Source: Lujinxingia litoralis (GTDB lineage Bacteria; Myxococcota_A; Bradymonadia; Bradymonadales; Bradymonadaceae). From it: 64,000 bases of DNA. Position numbers and translations under genes: made by a program. This document shows, one piece after another, positions 16,020-24,651 of this stretch. Position 1 is the stretch's first letter; each line of letters begins with the position of its first letter. The stretch is from the NCBI RefSeq assembly GCF_003260125.1, contig NZ_QHKO01000002.1, positions 434,001 to 498,000 on the forward strand, given 5' to 3'. The notes below the pieces were generated by a model that was given only the letters and a program-made list of their open reading frames with translations, had not been told where the DNA came from and did not search any database.

Positions 16020-18863
16020 TTATTCGTCCAGACCTTCACAAAAGGTACTTCCCGATTCCGTGGACTCCAGGGCTCGCCAGATCGCCCGACTAAGTTCGGC
16101 GGCGTCTCCCCCGTGAAAGTGATGCTCCGCGGCGGACGCCCCCTGCTCGAAGATCACGACGCTGCCGATGAGACAGGGACCGGCAAAAAAGACCCAGGTC
16201 CCGGAACGCGCCATGGGCCGACGCTCGATCACGCGGCCGGCACGATCGCGAATATGCAGCAGATGCTCGCTGGTGCCGGTCTTTCCCCCCACCTCCCAGC
16301 GCTCTCCGTCGACGCTCCAGGGCCCCTCCGAGGCGTGCCCCGTACCGCGCTCGGCCACCCGAATCAGCAGCGCCTCCACCGCCCGGGCGACCTCGGGGCT
16401 AAACGCGCGTTGGGCCGGGCCACCGGCGGCGCGAAACCAGGTCTCATACGGGGTCTGCTCATAGAGGCGTGCGCTCTCAATCATCCGCAGCTCAGGCACG
16501 ACCCCGCCGGCGCGCACCGCCGCCACCAGGCGCGCCAGCGCCGCCGGCCGATCCCCGGAGCTTCCCAGCGCGGTGGCCAGCGAGGGGGTCAGACGCTCAA
16601 AGGGGTAGCCGGCCAGGGCCCATTGCTCTCGCAACAGTTCAAAGACGCGGGCTTCCATGGCGTAGGTGATGCCGCGGCGCGTCTCGAGCGCGCTGGTGTG
16701 GGCGTCGATCCAGTCGATCTGGCGGGCCCGGGCCTCTCGGGTCGCGAGCATCACCTCGGAGAGCGAGGCATCGGGGGCCTGGGTCAGGGCGGCGATGGCC
16801 GCCAGCTCCAGCGGGTCCTGCGCATCCCACCCATCGGGGCTGGCGTCCGGGCCGGGGTCCGCCCCGCAGCGGGCCCGCAGCGCCGCCGGAGGCGGCGAGT
16901 GGGCTCCGGGGAGAAGTGCGAGCCGCAGGCGCGCGCAGCGCTCGGGCGTGGCATCCAGACCGTCCAGGGCCAGGGCAACCATCGCATCGGGGGTCTTGCC
17001 GTGGTGGCGGAAATAGGCCTCGCGCACCAGGCGCGCCGCGGCCATCTCCAGATGCTGATCGCGCAACGCCTCGTACTCCGGATGATCGCCGGCCAGCACC
17101 GCGTCGATGGGAGCATCAAAGAGACGATGCGCATGAAAGGCCACCAGCTCCTCCATCACGCGCACAAAGGGGAGGTTGGCCGAGGCCACAAAGGCCGAGG
17201 CCACGTTAAAGGTGCGGGTGTTATGGCCGGGGTTCACGTTTTGAAACTCATGAGGGCCGCCGCCGGTATAAAAGACCTGATCCGGGTCGGCGGAGACCCG
17301 ACGTTGCAGCGCGCGTTGCAAGAGCTCATCGAGCCCCAGCTCGGGGTTCTTTTGAAGCTCCCGGGCGACAAAGCGCCCCAGAGGGTCGGTGGTGGACGCC
17401 CTGCCCCGATCACGCATCTCGCGATACGCCTGCTCCACGGCGTTAAGGTAGGAGATCAGCACCCGTAACTTGGCGGTGGATCCGAGATCCAGGCGCCCTT
17501 CGGTAGCCAGATCGACGGCGCGGGGATCGGTGTCGACGATGGCCCGCGGCTCCAGGCGCCCCGGTGCGTGGGCATAGACCGCGACACTCACCCGCGAGGG
17601 CCAGGAGCGCTCCCCCAGTTCGCGCTCCAGGGCCTGCTGGAGTTCGGCGTCAAAGGTCGTCTGCACCCGGGCATCGCGCGTTCGCATCGAGGATTGGTCC
17701 TCCCCGCTGATCGCACTCCAGCGACGCGCGGAAAGCCCGGCCAAATGTGTATCACCCCGCGCCACGGGAAGGCGCCGGGGGCTCTCGGCCAGGGTGAGCG
17801 TTCGCGAGGCGATGATGTAGCCCTGCTCGCGGGGCATCTTCCCCGCTGCCACAAGGTCATCGACCAGGCCATCGACGCGACTCTCCAGGCGCTCCAGCCC
17901 CCGGGGGAGGTAGCGCGCCGGGCGTTGCTGGGCGAGTATCAGCGAGAGAAGTTCGCGTTGGATTTGGGCGCGCTGGGCGTCGCTGGCGTCGCCGTAGAGG
18001 GCCCACTCCACCTCATTAAGGCTGCGCCCGTACCAGGCCCACATCCCTTCGGCGACGCCCTGGATCGGCCCGTAGCCTGCGCGGTGCCCCAGCGGCACAG
18101 AATTGAGCCAGTCGGTGACCAGCTGCTGCGACCAGCTCTGAGCGTCGCGCCCGTGGCTGTAGGCGCGCAACCAGGCGGTCAGGGTCTGCCGGGCCTTCTC
18201 GGAGGTCGAGTGGGTACGCCCACCTGGCGAGTGGCGAAACTTCTCCATCTGCACCGCCAGCGTGGAGCCACCGATGGCGCGATGTCCCGAATCGACACGG
18301 GCGCGCACCTGGCTCAGCGTGGCCACCCCCAGCCGGGTCCAATCCACCGCCGGGTTGGTGTACGCATGCGCACGGTTATCGAGCGCCCGATTCTCGAGCA
18401 CGATCGCCGCGTCGCGGGCCAGCTGCGGGGGCGTCTCCCAGATGACATGAGGGAAACGCCAGGCCTCCAGCGTGCGCCCGACGCGATCATCGATATGGAG
18501 CCCGGCCTGCGGCCGGAGTTCATAGATCGGATAAGTCCAAGCGCGGTGAGCCCAGCGCTGGGTCACCAGAGTCGGTCGAGCCGCGGCAACCACCTTGAAT
18601 CCCAGACTCTCCAGGCGTTCGGCCCGCTTGAGATGCCCGGCATACCCGCGGGCCTGATCCCAGGGACCACCGGGCGCCGAAAGCGCCGGCGGACGCTCAC
18701 TCAACGCCACCGCCGGCGAGGTCACCACCCCGGAGGCCAGCTGCGCGCCCAGGGCGGATTGCAGCGCGGAGGTGCGTACCTCCTGCCACACCACCACAAG
18801 CCCGGTCAGACAAACCAACCCCAGCGCAACCGGTATCGAAAGCCACCACGGTGCTCGCTCCAT
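16020..18863 (-). CDS. Bifunctional penicillin-binding protein (GT51 transglycosylase + transpeptidase)
   Basis: A 947-aa class A penicillin-binding protein that polymerises and cross-links peptidoglycan outside the inner membrane. One N-terminal membrane helix (about 7-26). The GT51 domain has the catalytic Glu in IVLENR (E157) and GGSTLAVQMEK at 198-208. The transpeptidase domain has STAK at 462-465 (nucleophile S462), SAN at 561-563 and KTGTSE at 861-866. The spacing between the SxN and KTG motifs is unusually long (about 300 residues), owing to an insertion rich in Ala and Arg. The glycosyltransferase motif 1 reads ENRALDN instead of the usual EDRxFxxH. Next gene downstream is the metal-efflux operon, 66 bases away; a functional link is doubtful. 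Confidence 0.87.
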   Translation of the reverse strand: MERAPWWLSIPVALGLVCLTGLVVVWQEVRTSALQSALGAQLASGVVTSPAVALSERPPALSAPGGPWDQARGYAGHLKRAERLESLGFKVVAAARPTLVTQRWAHRAWTYPIYELRPQAGLHIDDRVGRTLEAWRFPHVIWETPPQLARDAAIVLENRALDNRAHAYTNPAVDWTRLGVATLSQVRARVDSGHRAIGGSTLAVQMEKFRHSPGGRTHSTSEKARQTLTAWLRAYSHGRDAQSWSQQLVTDWLNSVPLGHRAGYGPIQGVAEGMWAWYGRSLNEVEWALYGDASDAQRAQIQRELLSLILAQQRPARYLPRGLERLESRVDGLVDDLVAAGKMPREQGYIIASRTLTLAESPRRLPVARGDTHLAGLSARRWSAISGEDQSSMRTRDARVQTTFDAELQQALERELGERSWPSRVSVAVYAHAPGRLEPRAIVDTDPRAVDLATEGRLDLGSTAKLRVLISYLNAVEQAYREMRDRGRASTTDPLGRFVARELQKNPELGLDELLQRALQRRVSADPDQVFYTGGGPHEFQNVNPGHNTRTFNVASAFVASANLPFVRVMEELVAFHAHRLFDAPIDAVLAGDHPEYEALRDQHLEMAAARLVREAYFRHHGKTPDAMVALALDGLDATPERCARLRLALLPGAHSPPPAALRARCGADPGPDASPDGWDAQDPLELAAIAALTQAPDASLSEVMLATREARARQIDWIDAHTSALETRRGITYAMEARVFELLREQWALAGYPFERLTPSLATALGSSGDRPAALARLVAAVRAGGVVPELRMIESARLYEQTPYETWFRAAGGPAQRAFSPEVARAVEALLIRVAERGTGHASEGPWSVDGERWEVGGKTGTSEHLLHIRDRAGRVIERRPMARSGTWVFFAGPCLIGSVVIFEQGASAAEHHFHGGDAAELSRAIWRALESTESGSTFCEGLDE

Positions 18864-18944
18864 CCTCGCCCCCTGCGCACTCTCAGCGCTCTGCGGGCAT
18901 CTTCAGGGAGACAACCCGGTGTCATCTCCTCCCCCTGAATCTAG

Positions 18945-19913
18945 TCACCCGGAGCCCGGCGTCTGATCGCCCATGACCTGATGGCGTGGATCCTCAATAT
19001 CGTACTTGGGCCGAACCACCGCCCCCTCCCCGGGCGCAATCCCCGAGCCAATGCGCCGAGCCCACACCTGGGTGAGCTCCGCCCCAAAGAGCACGATAAC
19101 CCAGGAGTAGTAGATCCAGGTCAGAATCACCGCGAGTGTGCCCGCCGCCCCAAAAATGGAACCCACCCCCGAGCGGGCCAGATACGTGCTGATGCCAAAC
19201 TTGCCCACCCCGAAGAGGATCGAGGTCATCGCCGCGCCCACCCAGACATCGCGCCAGGCCATCTGCACGTCGGGCAACACCTTGTACATCGAGCCAAACA
19301 CCGCCGTGAAAAAGATCAGCCAGACCAGGCTATCCCCCACCCGCCAGATCCACAGCGGGGTGGTGACCAGATCCGCAAAAGAACTCTCCACCACGGCGAT
19401 GACCGAGCCGACCAGCAGCGAGCCCATCAGCAGCACGCCAAAAAAAAGCACCATCGAGAAGGCAAAAAGCCGGCGCTTGATCGTGTAGAGGATTCCCTTG
19501 TCGGGATCGGATTGCACCCGCCAGATCATGTTGAGGGTGTCCTGCAGCGCGGCAAAGATCGCCAGCGCCCCAAAGACCATCGTGCCCAGACTGACGAGCA
19601 TCGGCATCAAGCCCGAGTCGTTGATCCGCACCCCGCGCAGCATCTCCTCGATGAACTCGGCGGCATCGAGCCCCACAAATTCCTCCAGCTCCCCGACGAC
19701 CTGCCCCTGCACGGCGGCCTCCCCGAACGCCAGCCCCGCCACCGCGATGCCGATCACCAGGAGGGGCGCCATCGAAAAAACTGAATAAAACGCCAGCGCC
19801 GCCGCCAAACGCAGGGCGTTGTCGTCGCTCCATTCACGCGCGGCCTCGCCAATAAACGTAAAAAAGGGCATCACTGGCGCCAAGACTTTGCGTGCGCGTG
19901 CCTTGATTTCCAT
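18945..19913 (-). CDS. YihY/BrkB-family inner membrane protein
   Basis: A 322-aa protein with about six membrane helices. Family features are the opening FIGEAAREWSDDNALRLAAALAFYSVFSMAPLLVIGIAV, the FGALAIFAALQDTLNMIWRV region and the terminal YYSWVIVLFGAELTQVWARRIG. AAGGA precedes ATG 19913 by a suitable distance. The family was once called RNase BN in error; its real function is unclear, with roles in transport or envelope integrity proposed. It is transcribed divergently from the CarF-type desaturase. Confidence 0.9.
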   Translation of the reverse strand: MEIKARARKVLAPVMPFFTFIGEAAREWSDDNALRLAAALAFYSVFSMAPLLVIGIAVAGLAFGEAAVQGQVVGELEEFVGLDAAEFIEEMLRGVRINDSGLMPMLVSLGTMVFGALAIFAALQDTLNMIWRVQSDPDKGILYTIKRRLFAFSMVLFFGVLLMGSLLVGSVIAVVESSFADLVTTPLWIWRVGDSLVWLIFFTAVFGSMYKVLPDVQMAWRDVWVGAAMTSILFGVGKFGISTYLARSGVGSIFGAAGTLAVILTWIYYSWVIVLFGAELTQVWARRIGSGIAPGEGAVVRPKYDIEDPRHQVMGDQTPGSG

Positions 19914-20126
19914 GCCGCCATTCCTTAAATTTCGCGGTCACCAATGTTGACAGTTTCTGTGTCGTGTCGGTGGCAGCAATCTCACCACTGCCAGGACCTC
20001 CGTCAACCGCAGGTAGGCTCACCCATCGCCCCGGGTATGGCGAGCCGACACTTCGATCGGCGTCCCCCTCTCCGATCCCGGTCGCGCAATGCGACCTGTT
20101 GTATCTCCCCTTTGAAGTAGAGCTGT

Positions 20127-20873
20127 ATGATGTCCTCGATGTTTAAGTCGTTCCTCAGTCGTGACTTTGACTACTCCCCCCTTCATCGCCTCCTGGAAAT
20201 CGTGGCCATCCTGAGCTTCTTCGGGCTGGTCGTGATCATCAGCATGAGAGCCTTCCACGGGCTCTCGGTGCTGGGCTGGCAGACCGCCGCCTGGCTGGTG
20301 CCCCTGACCGCGGCGCTCGGCTACGTCGGGGCTGACTTTGCCTCGGGCTTTGTGCACTGGATGGGGGACACCTTCGGCAGCGAAGACACGCCTATTCTTG
20401 GCGAGCGATTCGTCAAGCCCTTCCGCGATCATCACACCCACCCCCAGGGTATCTGCGAGCACGACTACGTGACGGTCAACGGCAACAACTCGATCGTGCT
20501 GGCGCTTTACATGATCCCGATCGCCCTCTTTTTCACCGATCCCACGCAGATCTGGCAGCTGCTCGTGCTCGCCTGCTCGGTGACTTTCACCTGCGGCGTG
20601 TTCATGACCAACCAGTTCCACAAGTGGGCGCACATGAGCGACCCGCCCGCCTACATCCGCCTGCTGCAGCGTTTCAACCTGATCCTGACGCCGACGAACC
20701 ACGATTTTCACCACACCGCGCCTTACGACACCTACTACTGCATCACCTGCGGGTGGCTGAACCCGATCCTCGAGCGTCTGAAATTCTTCGAAACGCTGGA
20801 AAGCGTGGCCCGGAGCACCTTCGGCATCAAGACGGTCAACGATCAGCCCGACGCGATCCGCAAGCAGGCCTGA
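20127..20873 (+). CDS. carF: CarF/PEDS1-type plasmanylethanolamine desaturase
   Basis: A 248-aa membrane protein of the Kua/TMEM189/CarF family, which introduces the vinyl-ether double bond that turns plasmanyl lipids into plasmalogens, using oxygen and a di-iron centre. The His motifs are all present: GFVHWMGDTFGS (H77), DHHTHP (H102, H103, H105), EHD (H112), NQFHKWAH (H165, H169) and NHDFHHTAPYDTYYCITCGW (H192, H195, H196). About four hydrophobic segments flank them. AGAG lies before the ATG; two adjacent ATG codons make the exact start uncertain by one residue. CarF is needed for light-signalling and plasmalogens in Myxococcus. No ether-lipid synthesis genes are visible nearby. Confidence 0.92.
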   Translation: MMSSMFKSFLSRDFDYSPLHRLLEIVAILSFFGLVVIISMRAFHGLSVLGWQTAAWLVPLTAALGYVGADFASGFVHWMGDTFGSEDTPILGERFVKPFRDHHTHPQGICEHDYVTVNGNNSIVLALYMIPIALFFTDPTQIWQLLVLACSVTFTCGVFMTNQFHKWAHMSDPPAYIRLLQRFNLILTPTNHDFHHTAPYDTYYCITCGWLNPILERLKFFETLESVARSTFGIKTVNDQPDAIRKQA

Positions 20874-20962
20874 ACCCGGCCCGCGGCTAACTCCCCTTCT
20901 CCCTCCTCCATGAGGGCAAAGCCCCGACACGCGCAGACTCGCCAGTCTAAAGAGCCCAAAGA

Positions 20963-21001
20963 CGCATTGAGAGGGGCCTTACCGGGGCCCCTCTCAATGC
21001 G
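20963..21001. terminator. Perfect 16-bp hairpin downstream of carF
   Basis: CGCATTGAGAGGGGCC (20963-20978) pairs perfectly with GGCCCCTCTCAATGCG (20986-21001) across a 7-base loop. No T run follows, so it may be a transcript-end or RNA-stabilising hairpin rather than a classical terminator. Confidence 0.6.
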
Positions 21002-21153
21002 CGAAAGCATCGCCGTTCTCTCCAGGAGAGCCCACAAGCAGACGCGAAGGACATCGACAGCGCCAGAGTGTCTCGTTTGATGCGCGAAGGCCCTGCCGAG
21101 CCCCTGAGGCCTGCCAGCGGGTCGTGTTTCGGCCTTACTCCGTGGGGCACAAG

Positions 21154-21192
21154 AAGGGGGATCGGGCGAGCGAGCTCCGCCCTCCCCCCCTT
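21154..21192 (-). terminator. Terminator hairpin of apgM
   Basis: Read on the minus strand, about 7 bases after the apgM stop, AAGGGGG and an inner GGGCG pair with CGCCC and CCCCCTT, giving an interrupted 12-bp stem. The following sequence is only moderately T-rich. Confidence 0.5.
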
Positions 21193-21199
21193 TTGAGTC

Positions 21200-22453
21200 T
21201 CAGGCTCCGAACTTATTGAAACGACGAGCCTCGGCCAGCGCCAGCGGCAGGAGGTCGCGCGACGCCCGCAGCCCCATGGTGCCACGCAACACCTCGCGCT
21301 CGCTAAACGCCTCCACGCCGCCACCGAGCACCGTCTTCGACCACAACGCCGTGGGGATCGGGTGCCAGGAGTGATCGCCCAGCACCGCCGGCGTGCAGTG
21401 GTCACCGGTGAGCGCGATCACATCAAAGCCCATCTCGGTCACCTTCTTAAAAAGCGGGTCACAGGACTCAAACACCCCGACCTTGCCATCGAAATCAAAG
21501 ACGTGGGCATAGCCGTCGGTCTCTTTGATGTGCAGGTAGAAGAAGTCGTAGTCGTCAAAGGCCTCTTCCAGCGCCTTGACCTCATCGGCGTGCTCCATCG
21601 AGCCGACGTCGAGCACATCCATCCCCACCAGACGCGCGATGCCCTTGTACATCGGGTAGGTCGCGATGGCGGCGGCCTTAATGCCGTAGAGTTCTTCCAA
21701 CGTGGGGATCTTTGGCGCTGCACCGATGCCCCGCAGCAACACGGTGTTGGCCTCGGGCTCGTCGGCCAGGATGCGAGTCGCCTGAGCGATGATCTCGTTG
21801 ACGAGCGCGGCGGAGCGCTCGGCCTCCGGATGCTCGGCCTCCACCGGCTTCGGCGGCACCCCGCTCTTCTGGGGGTCAGCGTCACTAAGGCCGCCGACCA
21901 GGCCCGGTCCACGCAAGAGCAGCGCAAAGCGGTGCTCCTTGCCCGGGTACACATAGACCTCGTAGCCCTCCACCGAGAGCTCCCGACTCAACAACTCACA
22001 CACTCGCCGGCTCTCGGGGGTGGCGATTTTGTTGGCCCGGCGATCGGAGATGACCGCTTTATCTCCGCGGTGCTCCAGAGTTGCGAAGTTCCCACGCATG
22101 GCCAGGTCTCCGGCCTGAATCTCGACGCCCTGTACCAGCTCACCACCGTGGAAGACATCTTCTGCGCCGAGCACCTCGAGCACGCCGCGCGGCAGGTCAA
22201 ACTGGTCCAGCGGGTAACCAAAAAGCGAGAGATGCCCCGGACCGCTCCCGGGAGTTACCCCGGCACCGTGGGGCACCAGCCCGCCACAGCTGGCCGAGCG
22301 CGCAAAGGCATCGATCGCCGGGATATTCGCCGTCTCCAGCTCGGTTTTTCCCGTCTCCGGGTGTGGCAATCCCCCGATGCCGTCGAACACCCAGAAGAGG
22401 ATCTTGCTCTGATTCTTGATGACGAGTTCCTGCAACAACTTGATGCGCTCCAT
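21200..22453 (-). CDS. apgM: Cofactor-independent phosphoglycerate mutase, archaeal type
   Basis: A 417-aa enzyme of the alkaline phosphatase superfamily that interconverts 3- and 2-phosphoglycerate. The metal-binding and catalytic pattern is visible: FDGIGG at about residue 24, TPGSGPGHLSLFGYPL with the nucleophilic Ser, FFYLHIKETDGYAHVFDFDGKV, and ALTGDHCTPAVLGDHSWHPIP with the C-terminal metal ligands. Length fits the ApgM (COG3635) group, not the 510-residue GpmI type. GGAGG lies just upstream of ATG 22453. It is the last of a minus-strand run that starts with guaB. Confidence 0.93.
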   Translation of the reverse strand: MERIKLLQELVIKNQSKILFWVFDGIGGLPHPETGKTELETANIPAIDAFARSASCGGLVPHGAGVTPGSGPGHLSLFGYPLDQFDLPRGVLEVLGAEDVFHGGELVQGVEIQAGDLAMRGNFATLEHRGDKAVISDRRANKIATPESRRVCELLSRELSVEGYEVYVYPGKEHRFALLLRGPGLVGGLSDADPQKSGVPPKPVEAEHPEAERSAALVNEIIAQATRILADEPEANTVLLRGIGAAPKIPTLEELYGIKAAAIATYPMYKGIARLVGMDVLDVGSMEHADEVKALEEAFDDYDFFYLHIKETDGYAHVFDFDGKVGVFESCDPLFKKVTEMGFDVIALTGDHCTPAVLGDHSWHPIPTALWSKTVLGGGVEAFSEREVLRGTMGLRASRDLLPLALAEARRFNKFGA

Positions 22454-22551
22454 GGCACCTCCACAGATAAGGAGTTCACGATCGTAAGTAGGATGTAAAA
22501 GGGTAGAGCGAGGTTTCGGGCAGGCTCAGCCAACGCCCTGCCCCTTCAGGC

Positions 22552-24579
22552 TCATTGATTGGTATCTGCCGGGTTCGGCGAGATCCCCTTCTCGATGATC
22601 TGCTCATAGCGCGTCAGGCGGCGTTGGCCTTCGGCGTTGTCCGGCTCGATCTCGAGCACGCGGCGCACCGCGTCTCGGGCCTCCGCCCACTGCCCGCGGC
22701 GCTCGGCCAGCTCCGACTGCTTCAAAAAGAGGGGGATGGCGTGAGCGAGCTTGTACTCGGGCATGATCCGGGTGCGATAGCCGTGGCGTGTGGCGCGTTT
22801 GGCCAGCGCGGCATAGGCCGCCTCCACCCGTTCGTTGATCTCGCGCACCCGTTGATGAACCTCGTCCTCCAGTTCGGCCGGAATGCGTGAGGGATCAAAC
22901 TGAGCCTTAAGCTCTCCGTAGGCCTTTTCAATGACCTCGGAATAGCTCGACCAGTGGACGTTCAGCACTTCGAAGTAACTGGCCTTATGCACGCTCAGGT
23001 ACTTCACAGTGACGTTCTCGCGCAGGCGTTCGCGCACCACCGTCTGATGCAGCGAGCGATCAAAGCGCAGCAAACCCATCCTGTGCAGGGCAAAGACCAC
23101 CGCGAAGGTCTCGGCCGGCGGGAGCGCGCTCTCGGTGAGCACCTCGCGCAAACGACGACGCCCATTGAGCACCTTATCGACCAGGCGCAGCTGAGCCGCA
23201 GCGCTGAGCGCCCGCTCCAGCCGGTCTCGCTCCTGGATCAGGATCTCCGGGTAGGTATCGAGTTCCGGGGCCATCACCTGATCGCGCTCGCTCGCCATGC
23301 ACTGGGTGAGCCCGCGCAGCAGACGCTCGTAGATGACGCGCTCCACGGCCAGGTGCACGCGCAGCGGAGGCTTGGGCAAAAAGTCTGCCGGAAGCGCCGC
23401 GGCGTCGAAGATCGCCACATCGCCGCTGCGCTCCTCACAGAATTCGCGCAGCAAAAAAGTCAGGCGCCCCGAGATGGCGTGTCGAATGCGATCCGGGTCG
23501 AGAATGTCGAGTTCCAGCAGGCTGCGGGCCAGGGGCGAGTTGAACTCGTCGGCATGAGCCGCCGCCATGGCGAGCTGGCGCTTGGTGATGCGCCGGGCCG
23601 CCTGCAGCATCGGCCCGAGCTCCGCGCCGGGAGCACGAGGGAGACTGCTCATCTCCACCATATAGCCGCTCTCAAAGAGGAGCTGACGCTGAGACGTGCC
23701 ACTGCGATGCACCAGGGCACCGGTAAACCCACTGGCCGAGAGCTGGAGCAGCACATCGAGCACGCGCTCACCGGCCAGCGCTTCCACGCGGTCCGGGTCG
23801 CCATCAGGCTCAAACCAGGGCGGCGCCGGTCCGTAAAATTCTCGGGTGATGAACCCGGACTTCATCGACTGCATCGTCGAGCGCACCACATCCATATCGG
23901 GATCGGGCACATCAAAGCGCCGGCGCCCCGCGGACTGCATCGTACGCGTGACCGAGCCACGCCCTGCGCCAAAGCCCGAATAAGAGCGCGCGGCGTCGTC
24001 GACCGGCGCCGGATGGGTGGAGGGCACCTCGGTGACCGACGTCTCCCGGGCGGCCTGTGCCTCGGCCTCGCGCTGGCGATCGTCGGCGACCGCCTGCAGC
24101 GTCACGCGATCTTCGCGGCTGAGTCCCGAGACCTCAATCGCCGTGCCGCGCTCCGACTGATGGACCACCCGGGCGCGGGCCTCCACCTCCAGGTGGGCGT
24201 GCGGGAAGCTGAGCTTTACCTGAACGATGTCGTTGAGCCCCGGGGGATCATCGAGCTGCACCAGCACCGCCCCGACCTCCAGAATCTGATGCAGGAGACT
24301 GTCGATCAGCGCCTCGGTATCGGCCACGATTTCAACATCGGCGCGGATCAACCCGCCTTGATGCGTGGACGCCACCGGGCTGGCCACCTCGCGCTCCATG
24401 CGTCCGGTCCACCCCTCGGGCGAACGCTGCGGAGCCGGGGCCTTCTCCAGCCGAGTCAACACCTCCTCAAAGACGGCGCGCACCCCCGGGCCGCGCAGCT
24501 CCCCGAAACGCTCGGACATCAAGCGTTCCAGGGCGTTGATGAGCGCTTGCTCGTCACTCGACCAATGGCTCTGAGACAT
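22552..24579 (-). CDS. PilZ-like / PATAN (DUF4388-like) / degenerate J-domain protein
   Basis: A 675-aa soluble protein. Residues about 80-170 look like a PilZ-type domain (IVQVKLSFPHAHLEVEARARVV ... GTAIEVSGL). A middle region (VLDVLLQLSASGFTGALVHR ... RQLLFESGYMVEM) resembles the PATAN/DUF4388 fold found in delta-proteobacterial signalling proteins. The C-terminus has a DnaJ-like segment (SYFEVLNVHWSSYSEVIEKAYGELK) where the HPD triad that activates DnaK is replaced by DPS, then a TPR-like helix pair. ATG 24579 begins a typical soluble N-terminus; its ribosome site is weak. Domain assignments are by pattern only. A signalling or motility role is likely for this architecture; the target is unknown. 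Confidence 0.72.
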   Translation of the reverse strand: MSQSHWSSDEQALINALERLMSERFGELRGPGVRAVFEEVLTRLEKAPAPQRSPEGWTGRMEREVASPVASTHQGGLIRADVEIVADTEALIDSLLHQILEVGAVLVQLDDPPGLNDIVQVKLSFPHAHLEVEARARVVHQSERGTAIEVSGLSREDRVTLQAVADDRQREAEAQAARETSVTEVPSTHPAPVDDAARSYSGFGAGRGSVTRTMQSAGRRRFDVPDPDMDVVRSTMQSMKSGFITREFYGPAPPWFEPDGDPDRVEALAGERVLDVLLQLSASGFTGALVHRSGTSQRQLLFESGYMVEMSSLPRAPGAELGPMLQAARRITKRQLAMAAAHADEFNSPLARSLLELDILDPDRIRHAISGRLTFLLREFCEERSGDVAIFDAAALPADFLPKPPLRVHLAVERVIYERLLRGLTQCMASERDQVMAPELDTYPEILIQERDRLERALSAAAQLRLVDKVLNGRRRLREVLTESALPPAETFAVVFALHRMGLLRFDRSLHQTVVRERLRENVTVKYLSVHKASYFEVLNVHWSSYSEVIEKAYGELKAQFDPSRIPAELEDEVHQRVREINERVEAAYAALAKRATRHGYRTRIMPEYKLAHAIPLFLKQSELAERRGQWAEARDAVRRVLEIEPDNAEGQRRLTRYEQIIEKGISPNPADTNQ

Positions 24580-24651
24580 GGAGGTTCCGGGCGTTACTGG
24601 AGGCTGGGAGACGAGTGTCGTGCGACATCGTTCCAAGGGCCCGTGAACGTG

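Larger units (their letters stand above)
20874..21199. other. Intergenic region between convergent desaturase and apgM genes
   Basis: 326 bases with no credible gene. It holds a perfect 16-bp hairpin near the desaturase side and a GC-rich terminator near apgM, listed separately. The rest (21002-21150) shows no clear motif apart from a small CTCTCC/GGAGAG stem at 21018-21030. Confidence 0.6.

Noticed and set aside
15429..17468. Open frame of about 679 codons on the plus strand covering the Cys-rich gene
   Set aside because: It runs through the penicillin-binding protein gene on the other strand and shows no coding features.
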